Of a DNA stretch of 11,177 nt, positions 7,209-11,177 are shown piece after piece. Every line of letters starts with the position of its first letter. Positions within the stretch are counted from its first letter, which is position 1. The DNA comes from an uncultured Rhodocyclaceae bacterium. GTDB taxonomy: Bacteria; Pseudomonadota; Gammaproteobacteria; Burkholderiales; Rhodocyclaceae. Where the stretch lies: positions 1 through 11,177 of the forward strand of contig CAJBAP010000131.1 in assembly GCA_903950295.1 (NCBI GenBank). The letters run 5' to 3'. Both the position numbers and the translations under genes were made by a program. The notes under the pieces are model-generated. The model was given only the letters and a program-made list of their open reading frames with translations. It was not told where the DNA came from and made no database searches.

Positions 7209-7369
7209 CCACCACCCACACACCAGGCACAGACGTTCACACCAGGGAGAAGCTTCAGGAGGCCGCGCTGCTGGCGGCTTTCTGCAGGCTGACGCCCAAG
7301 GGCCGGATGATGGCCTTCAAGGCTGCCAGGAGGTTGAGGGCAGAGCAGCGAAGGCTGACAGGCCAGTGA
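7205..7369 (+). CDS. Hypothetical 54-residue basic protein, third gene of post-integrase operon
   Basis: A 54-residue frame begins at the ATGA overlap with the preceding gene. It ends 5 bases before the stem of a strong terminator, so it fits neatly as the last gene of the operon. The protein starts with a Thr/His-rich segment (MTTTHTPGTDVHT). It then has a helical, strongly basic part (REKLQEAALLAAFCRLTPKG, AFKAARRLRAEQRRL) that could bind nucleic acid. I do not recognise a family. Its position and coupling, not homology, support it. Confidence 0.55.
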   Translation: MTTTHTPGTDVHTREKLQEAALLAAFCRLTPKGRMMAFKAARRLRAEQRRLTGQ

Positions 7370-7374
7370 CACCT

Positions 7375-7397
7375 CCCCGGCTCAGGCCGGGGTTTTT
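7375..7397 (+). terminator. Rho-independent terminator of the post-integrase operon
   Basis: CCCCGGC (7375-7381) and GCCGGGG (7386-7392) form a perfect 7-bp GC stem around the tetraloop TCAG, followed by five T (7393-7397). It ends the operon that starts at 6184 and isolates hicAB from upstream transcription. Confidence 0.9.
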
Positions 7398-7450
7398 ATG
7401 TATGATCGCCTCAAATGCAATTGGAATCCCATTGTTACCTTGCGGAATTA

Positions 7451-7471
7451 TGTAACTGTTTATTAGTTACA
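7451..7471. promoter_or_regulatory. Operator-like inverted repeat and possible -10 upstream of hicA
   Basis: TGTAACT (7451-7457) and AGTTACA (7465-7471) are exact inverted repeats with a 7-base spacer, 26 bases before the hicA start. A -10-like TACAAT (7468-7473) overlaps the right arm; its -35 is weak. HicB antitoxins with a C-terminal DNA-binding domain repress their own operons, so this is the natural candidate operator. Confidence 0.6.
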
Positions 7472-7497
7472 ATGTGAGAACTTATTGACTTATACTC

Positions 7498-7752
7498 ATG
7501 TCGAAGCATCATAAATCCATCGAGAGATTGCGTGCAAAGCCTACGCCCGCCGATATTAAATGGAGCGAGTTGAAGGGGGTGCTAGAGCACTTGGGCTACA
7601 AAATGCTTAAAGGTTCTGGGTCACGCAGAAAATTCTTTCATGAAGGAAGGGACTTGCTGATTATTTGTCATGAACCACACCCATCGCCGGATGTGGATAA
7701 GGGTTGCATAGATGATGTTTCTGACCATCTAAAAGAAAACGGATTCATCTGA
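7498..7752 (+). CDS. hicA: HicA-family toxin (mRNA interferase)
   Basis: An 84-residue toxin of the HicA/YcfA type, a small double-stranded-RNA-binding-like fold that cleaves mRNA on free ribosomes. The family pattern is visible: PTPADIKWSELKGVLEHLGY (15-34), the glycine turn GSGSRRKFFH (39-48), a hydrophobic strand LLIICHEPHPSPDVDKG (53-69) and a closing helix (IDDVSDHLKENGF). In classic HicA a catalytic His follows the Gly-Ser turn; here the turn reads GSRR, with His48 and His58/His61 nearby, as I know from the subgroup with HPSPDxDKG ends. There is no clear Shine-Dalgarno sequence before the ATG, so toxin translation may be weak. The gene is AT-richer than the core genes and precedes hicB by 10 bases, the usual toxin-first order. 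Confidence 0.88.
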   Translation: MSKHHKSIERLRAKPTPADIKWSELKGVLEHLGYKMLKGSGSRRKFFHEGRDLLIICHEPHPSPDVDKGCIDDVSDHLKENGFI

Positions 7753-7762
7753 AGGGGCGAAC

Positions 7763-8215
7763 GTGGACATTCTGAAGTACAAAGAGTACGAGGGAACTGC
7801 TGAAATCGACATGACCCGCATGGTCTGTCGAGGGAAGATTTTGTTTATCAACGATCTCGTGACTTACGAGGCAGCATCCCCAGCAGAACTGAAAAATGAA
7901 TTTGAGGCAGCCGTGAATGATTATCTTGATACATGCGCTGCCCTCGGCAGAGATCCGAAAAAACCATTGAAAGGACAATTCAATGTTCGTATCCCTGAAG
8001 CGTTACACAAGGCTGCAACACTACGAGCCTTGGCGGATGGCATTTCACTTAACGACGTCATGGTTCGATCACTTGATGCCTTCATTAATTCAAGGACTGA
8101 CATTAACCACAACGTGCGCGTATCTGTTGATCTAAATACCGAGTCTTTACAAACACTAGTTTCAAGCGCATCAGCAAAGCCTCAATGGGGAGTTTTCAGC
8201 AATGTCAAACACTGA
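7763..8215 (+). CDS. hicB: HicB-family antitoxin
   Basis: A 150-residue antitoxin that should bind and neutralise HicA and repress the operon. Residues 1-60 form the partial RNase-H-like domain that contacts the toxin (LKYKEYEGTAEIDMTRMVCR, YEAASPAELKNEFEAAVNDYL). Residues 71-109 are a ribbon-helix-helix type DNA-binding domain (GQFNVRIPEALHKAATLRAL, SLNDVMVRSLDAFI). A polar tail of about 40 residues follows, longer than in many HicB proteins. The start is a GTG with GGGG six bases ahead. The next gene overlaps its end by 14 bases. The likely target is the inverted repeat at 7451-7471. Confidence 0.88.
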   Translation: MDILKYKEYEGTAEIDMTRMVCRGKILFINDLVTYEAASPAELKNEFEAAVNDYLDTCAALGRDPKKPLKGQFNVRIPEALHKAATLRALADGISLNDVMVRSLDAFINSRTDINHNVRVSVDLNTESLQTLVSSASAKPQWGVFSNVKH

Positions 8216-8546
8216 CAAAGCGCAAAGAGGTAGCACCGTAGTTCCTCCCCCTGTTGAGTCACCTGTAACAATGCGTGAGCTCGCCGCAATCCTGGTGAAG
8301 CACTACGATTTGCACGAGGGGCGGTATGACCTGCTGGTGGAGTATCAGATTGGTATGGGAGCCTTTGGGCCTGATCCCGCATCAACTACGCCGGGGGCAA
8401 TGATCGGTATCTCAAAGGTTGGTTTAATGCCTGCCCAAGGAGATGGGCCAACGTCTGTTGATGCGGCAATCGTCAATCCTAAGCAACCTTCAGCTGTTAA
8501 GCGAGCGGCCGCTCCAAAGAAACAAGGCAAGGCGAAAGCTACCTAA
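8202..8546 (+). CDS. Hypothetical third gene of the hicAB operon
   Basis: A 114-residue protein of no family I can name with confidence. Its start overlaps the end of hicB by 14 bases in another frame and has GGGGAG 9 bases ahead, so translation coupling with the antitoxin is likely. The core TMRELAAILVKHYDLHEGRYDLLVEYQIG (residues 23-51) looks like two helices and a strand, followed by PGAMIGISKVGLMPA. The tail, KRAAAPKKQGKAKAT, is strongly basic and could bind RNA or DNA. From memory similar short proteins occur next to hicB in other proteobacteria, but I cannot check this. It could be a third toxin-antitoxin component or an unrelated passenger. Confidence 0.65.
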   Translation: MSNTDKAQRGSTVVPPPVESPVTMRELAAILVKHYDLHEGRYDLLVEYQIGMGAFGPDPASTTPGAMIGISKVGLMPAQGDGPTSVDAAIVNPKQPSAVKRAAAPKKQGKAKAT

Positions 8547-8597
8547 GCGCCAACAATGGCCGCTCCCGCAAGGTTGCGGCCTTTGTCTTTCTGGCGC
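8547..8597 (+). terminator. Nested inverted repeats, probable terminator of the hicAB operon
   Basis: GGCCGC (8558-8563) pairs with GCGGCC (8576-8581), followed by TTTGTCTTTCT (8582-8592). Outside it GCGCCA (8547-8552) pairs with TGGCGC (8592-8597). It starts directly after the stop of the third gene. The T-tract is interrupted, so efficiency may be partial. Confidence 0.55.
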
Positions 8598-8755
8598 CTA
8601 CCTAAATACACCGGCCTGCGACCAGACTAAAAGCCGACCTTTCTACTGCGGCATCCTATGACTTTCGGTGCTAATCAGAATGGGCTATATCTATTTCACG
8701 CTATGGGCGTAGAACCAACGCATTGATTACCATTGTCATGACATGGGAGAGCGGG

Positions 8756-9388
8756 ATGAAGCTCGGAAAACTAGCGGTCGCACTGGCAGCGACAGTCGTG
8801 ATGGGATCGGCACATGCCTCACTATTCGACCGTGGCGGCGGCTTGATCTACGACGACGTGCTGAATGTCACATGGTTGCAGGATGCGAACTATGCCGCCA
8901 CATCTGGTTACGCATCGGGGGGAAGGATGACTTGGTCGGCAGCCTTAACATGGGCTGGCAATCTGGATTATGGCGGCTTTAGTGATTGGCGATTGCCGAA
9001 GACATTTATACCCGACTCAACATGTTCATCAACGGATCAAACTAACGGGTATGGATGCAGGGCCGGTGAGCTAGGGCATATTTACACTGAACTAGGCGGG
9101 AGCACTGGCCCCTTGGCTTCCAGCGGAATGCTTTTGAATATTCAGCCTAGCTTCTATTGGTTTTCAACATTAAGTCCCATCCACCCCGGCCCATTTACAT
9201 ATAGATTTGATCTTGGAGTTCAGGACGCTAGTAATAATCCAGACTCTAATTATTATGCTTGGGCAGTCCGTGACGGTGATGTGGCAGTCTCCCCAGTTCC
9301 CGCTCCACCAGCAGCGCTCCTCATGCTCACCGGTCTCGGCGTTCTCGGACTAACCAAGCGGTTCCGCAAGGCAGACAAGGAAGCGTAG
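8756..9388 (+). CDS. Secreted DUF1566 (Lcl_C)-like protein with PEP-CTERM-type sorting tail
   Basis: A 210-residue exported protein. Residues 1-21 are a Sec signal peptide ending in AHA, with cleavage before Ser22. The body has features of DUF1566 / Lcl_C domains: LIYDDVLNVTWLQDANYA (30-47), GFSDWRLPKT (74-83), SFYWFSTLS and YYAWAVRDGD. The tail VPAPPAALLMLTGLGVLG plus a basic LTKRFRK is a variant PEP-CTERM signal: a short Pro motif, a membrane helix (about 185-200) and a basic end. Such tails are cut by an exosortase (EpsH/XrtA type) in strains that make exopolysaccharide or biofilm matrix. The start at 8756 gives the complete signal peptide and has GGAG 7 bases ahead. No exosortase is in the window, so processing depends on the host. 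It converges on the minus-strand operon with a gap of 23 bases. Confidence 0.82.
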   Translation: MKLGKLAVALAATVVMGSAHASLFDRGGGLIYDDVLNVTWLQDANYAATSGYASGGRMTWSAALTWAGNLDYGGFSDWRLPKTFIPDSTCSSTDQTNGYGCRAGELGHIYTELGGSTGPLASSGMLLNIQPSFYWFSTLSPIHPGPFTYRFDLGVQDASNNPDSNYYAWAVRDGDVAVSPVPAPPAALLMLTGLGVLGLTKRFRKADKEA

Positions 9389-9411
9389 TCTCATCACCTT
9401 GCAAACATTTT

Positions 9412-9699
9412 TCACTGCCTCTTAACCTGTAGGCTGCTCCCGGAAGGCTGAGCGTCAGGTCTTTGTTGAGGTTGCGCCGGTCTATGCAGCGTCACCGGCA
9501 AGAGGACTCTCGGCTTCAATAACCTGAAAACCTCTGCCAGGTACTCACCGGCCGAAATACCGAAGGGGACCTGCTCGGCAGGGATGCCGAACTTCGCCAG
9601 GAACGAGATAAGCTCTGGATCCTGCTGGTCCTCGGGATACTTGCCGGCCGTCATAGCCTGTTCCAGCTTGCGGATGCGGTTATGCAGGTGCGAACTCAT
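9412..9699 (-). CDS. Hypothetical small protein, third gene of the DUF5681 operon
   Basis: A 95-residue protein I do not recognise. It starts with a short amphipathic helix (NRIRKLEQAM) and has a central part DPELISFLAKFGIPAEQVPFG and GEYLAEVFRLLKPRV. It ends in a Pro/Gln-rich, probably disordered tail (HRPAQPQQRPDAQPSG). Its ATG overlaps the stop of the 69-residue gene (ATGA), so it is translation-coupled. The N-terminal R-I-x-K-L-E pattern resembles the start of its upstream neighbour, which suggests related coiled-coil contacts. Proteins of this size often accompany DUF5681 genes in prophage-like regions, but no function is assigned. Confidence 0.65.
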   Translation of the reverse strand: MSSHLHNRIRKLEQAMTAGKYPEDQQDPELISFLAKFGIPAEQVPFGISAGEYLAEVFRLLKPRVLLPVTLHRPAQPQQRPDAQPSGSSLQVKRQ

Positions 9700-9905
9700 G
9701 CTTGGGCCACCGGCTGTAGCGACACGAGGTTAATCACGAAGAAGCCATCACGAATTGCCTGCTCGACTTCGGCGCGGTAGCAGGTTACTGCGTCGGCATC
9801 GCCATCGTCTGGGCAGCTCATGATCTTGACCAGGTGTTTTGCCTGCTGCCTGGCGGCCGCAGCTTCCTCAGCCTTCAGGATCCTGCGCTCCATTTGAATG
9901 TTCAT
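9696..9905 (-). CDS. Hypothetical small helical protein, second gene of the DUF5681 operon
   Basis: A 69-residue protein with an Ala/Gln-rich N-terminal helix (MERRILKAEEAAAARQQAKH), a short loop with Cys and several Asp (MSCPDDGDADAV), and a second helix (CYRAEVEQAIRDGFFVINL). No known family is recognised. It starts on an ATGA overlap with the DUF5681 gene and ends on an ATGA overlap with the 95-residue gene. A start at the second Met, four codons later, is possible. The whole looks like a small phage-type protein that may pair with one of its neighbours. Confidence 0.65.
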   Translation of the reverse strand: MNIQMERRILKAEEAAAARQQAKHLVKIMSCPDDGDADAVTCYRAEVEQAIRDGFFVINLVSLQPVAQA

Positions 9906-10318
9906 GGCTTCCCCTTGCTCAGTTGTTGCTCGATGGCTTCGAGACGCTTGGCCATGTCGTGCGTTTCCAATGCACGGCGCTGGTGCTCAACCAGGCCGGC
10001 AAGCGCTTCGCCTTCACTCGGAAGTAGATCGCCACAGGCCACGGTAGCCGTGATGTGCGCCTGGGCCTCGTTGCAGGTGGCTACGTCCGTGATCTGCGGC
10101 AGGTCAACCTGTAGCCGTTCCTCACGTACCGGAGGAATGAGACGATCAATGCAGATGCGCAACGCCTGCACGTCGCCGGCCAAGGCAAGGTCGACAACAG
10201 TTTTCACCAGTTTCGCGGCGTGGGGCTCCAGCAGTTCGCGCATGACGATGCGCCGATCTTTGATTCCCTTCGGCCTGCCTGATGGGTTGCCGGATGCCCC
10301 GGCCTTGAACTTACTCAT
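9902..10318 (-). CDS. DUF5681-domain phage-associated protein
   Basis: A 138-residue protein whose N terminus, FKAGASGNPSGRPKGIKDRR (residues 4-23), is the DUF5681 signature (KPGqSGNPxGRPKG). The rest is helical: VMRELLEPHAAKLVKTVVDL, LAGDVQALRICIDRLIPPVR, and a C-terminal EALAGLVEHQRRALETHDMA and RLEAIEQQL. DUF5681 proteins are usually found in prophages and near terminase genes, and a small-terminase-like or DNA-binding role is often assumed; that is context, not proof. The start has GGAGGAG five to six bases ahead, a near-ideal ribosome binding site. It leads two ATGA-coupled genes. No large terminase follows, which is unusual and suggests a remnant or a borrowed module. Confidence 0.8.
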   Translation of the reverse strand: MSKFKAGASGNPSGRPKGIKDRRIVMRELLEPHAAKLVKTVVDLALAGDVQALRICIDRLIPPVREERLQVDLPQITDVATCNEAQAHITATVACGDLLPSEGEALAGLVEHQRRALETHDMAKRLEAIEQQLSKGKP

Positions 10319-10340
10319 TCCTGCTCCTCCCCTGATGCGA

Positions 10341-10424
10341 TCAGGCCGCTGACTTCGTTTCTGGCATCGCCCATGTCCATCCTGCTGTTCCGACTTGTCG
10401 GGCGATGAAGCCTTTCGCGGTCAT
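10341..10424 (-). CDS. Possible 27-residue protein upstream of the DUF5681 gene
   Basis: A short frame, MTAKGFIARQVGTAGWTWAM then PETKSAA, starts at 10424 with GGAGA 7 bases ahead and ends 22 bases before the DUF5681 start. The frame is open further upstream to 10751 (136 codons in all), but no ribosome binding site precedes that ATG and other frames are equally open there. I therefore favour the short version. It could be a leader peptide, a small protein, or the end of a longer one. Confidence 0.4.
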   Translation of the reverse strand: MTAKGFIARQVGTAGWTWAMPETKSAA

Positions 10425-10456
10425 GTCTGTTTCTCCGTTGCATAGGTTGTCTTTGA

Positions 10457-10516
10457 CTGGGGTTCTCGCCCATGGCCCCCAGCCAGATACGCCAGGAACA
10501 CGAACCCCGTTTTTTT
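10457..10516. promoter_or_regulatory. Two mutually exclusive hairpins upstream of the 27-residue frame
   Basis: CTGGGGTTC (10457-10465) can pair with CCCCAG (10477-10482) through its first six bases, or with GAACCCC (10502-10508) through its last seven. The two share 10459-10462, so only one can form. On the plus strand the larger hairpin is followed by seven T (10510-10516), like a long-loop terminator against antisense transcription. On the minus strand the switch lies in the leader of the 27-residue frame and the DUF5681 operon. Confidence 0.4.
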
Positions 10517-10908
10517 CGATAGCTGCCACGGTGATGGGCACATTGCTGACGCGACCGGTACGGTCAGTGCCAAAAAGAAACGCTCGAAGTGCTTTGGAAG
10601 GGCGGGCCTCTTGGCTTGAGGCAATCGGCGCTTGCACGAACACAGCATTCAGATTACTTCCAGCCCTTCCAAAACATTCCGGGCGTATCAGTGGTATGTG
10701 TTCGTGATTTCGCGCCGGCTGCCACACCGACACGCGAAGGTTGCCACGCATGGCCCGAGGCTCGATCTAAATAATTTTCTCTTGATGGCTGAGGCGAATT
10801 CCGAGATGACTTACTAGCTGCGCTTCGGTGCCGGCAGATCGGCAACCGATTCGACCCGGCTGACGGCTGGATTGTGCTGATCCACCAATGAGATACAGTT
10901 CGCGCCAA

Positions 10909-11138
10909 GTGCCCATGGGCTCAGGACACTGGGGCCCTCCTGAGATTTAAGGAGCCCCTCATCTGCAAAGCCAAGTTTTTGGCTCAGCGGCCCGTTCAAT
11001 AAGCTATCGGTGGACTCTGCATTTTGCCGAGTCCCGAAAAGTCGGTGCTAGCGGGACGGCGGCAATAGACTGCAAGCCGTCTGATGATTTTGGCATGGCC
11101 AACGGCTGCTGCACTCAGATTTCGGTCGCTCAGGCGAC
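10909..11138. repeat. Cluster of eight inverted repeats
   Basis: Seen in order: palindrome GCCCATGGGC (10911-10920). GGGGC..TCCT with AGGAGCCCC (10931-10958, 2-base bulge). AGCCAA/TTGGCT with loop GTTT (10969-10984). GACTC/GAGTC (11013-11033). GTCCCG/CGGGAC (11031-11057). GACGGC/GCCGTC (11055-11081). TTGGC/GCCAA (11090-11102). GTCGC/GCGAC with loop TCAG (11125-11138). The three from 11013 to 11081 share bases end to end, so neighbouring stems compete. Confidence 0.45.
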
Positions 11139-11177
11139 GACATGCCCTCTACTAAACATCCCGCCGACTCAACGCCC

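Larger units (their letters stand above)
4645..11177. mobile_element. Integrated genetic element, left end and interior; right end outside the window
   Basis: The right-hand 6.5 kb carries a P4-like integrase at its left border, unrecognised genes, a hicAB toxin-antitoxin locus and a DUF5681-type phage-associated gene. Much of hicAB is visibly richer in A and T than the core genes. The left edge is placed just after the 17 bases that match the start of xth. No second attachment site, no tRNA gene, no terminase large subunit, capsid, relaxase or replication gene is seen in the window, so I cannot say whether this is a prophage remnant, a satellite or another integrative island. Confidence 0.75.
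10425..11177. other. 753-base tract with no convincing large gene
   Basis: Several frames of 60 to 136 codons are open on both strands, but they overlap each other and none has a good ribosome binding site or a domain I recognise. The minus-strand frames 10341-10751 and 10654-10908 overlap in different frames. The tract is instead rich in inverted repeats: the alternative hairpins at 10457-10508 and the cluster at 10909-11138. An AT-rich patch lies at 10768-10784. It may hold the promoter and leader of the minus-strand operon, a structured RNA, or a DNA-level signal. Confidence 0.4.

Noticed and set aside
8681..8694. Promoter for the PEP-CTERM gene at GCTATATCTAT
   Set aside because: The -10 match is weak and the upstream -35 candidate (TTTCGG) is poor; no sigma-54 type -24/-12 pair was found either.
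10654..10999. Minus-strand frames of 84 and 61 codons as genes
   Set aside because: They overlap other open frames, lack good ribosome binding sites and fall in the inverted-repeat tract. Parts recall poorly supported predicted proteins of mobile elements, but I cannot verify this.
4645..11177. CRISPR array, retron or transposase
   Set aside because: No regularly spaced repeats, no reverse transcriptase motifs and no transposase frame were seen on either strand.

Overview
The window joins two kinds of DNA. Positions 1 to about 4640 look like ordinary core chromosome of a betaproteobacterium, with a Rhodocyclales-like organism the best guess. The guess rests on high GC, an RhlE-type helicase tail, the long (about 295 residue) form of PurC, an M3 oligopeptidase of the OpdA type, a PilZ protein, and a PEP-CTERM protein further right. 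No species marker is present, so this stays an inference.

From left to right the core part holds the 3' end of rhlE, a small membrane-associated glutaredoxin-like protein, purC, opdA/prlC (all +), and a PilZ protein (-). Divergent from the PilZ gene, a promoter, a ribosome binding site and the first codons of another gene are visible (start at 4628, MKIAT...). These codons match the start of exonuclease III (xth) but lose the match after 17 bases. I read this as the left junction of an inserted element.

From about 4645 to the right edge the DNA is accessory. A P4-like tyrosine recombinase (4830-6029) sits next to the junction, with short repeats over its promoter. It is followed by a tightly coupled operon of three unrecognised genes (6184-7369) ending in a clear intrinsic terminator. 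Next comes an AT-richer hicA-hicB toxin-antitoxin pair with a perfect inverted-repeat operator and a third, overlapping gene. A secreted DUF1566-like protein with a PEP-CTERM-like tail follows.

On the minus strand there is an ATGA-coupled run: a DUF5681-type phage-associated protein and two small helical proteins. A 27-residue reading frame with a good ribosome binding site lies just upstream of it. The last 750 bases hold no convincing large gene, but they contain a mutually exclusive pair of hairpins and a dense cluster of inverted repeats. The right end of the element is not in the window.

The most interesting points are the apparent insertion in the start of xth, the unrecognised three-gene operon behind the integrase, the three-gene hicAB cassette, and the structured non-coding DNA ahead of the DUF5681 operon.
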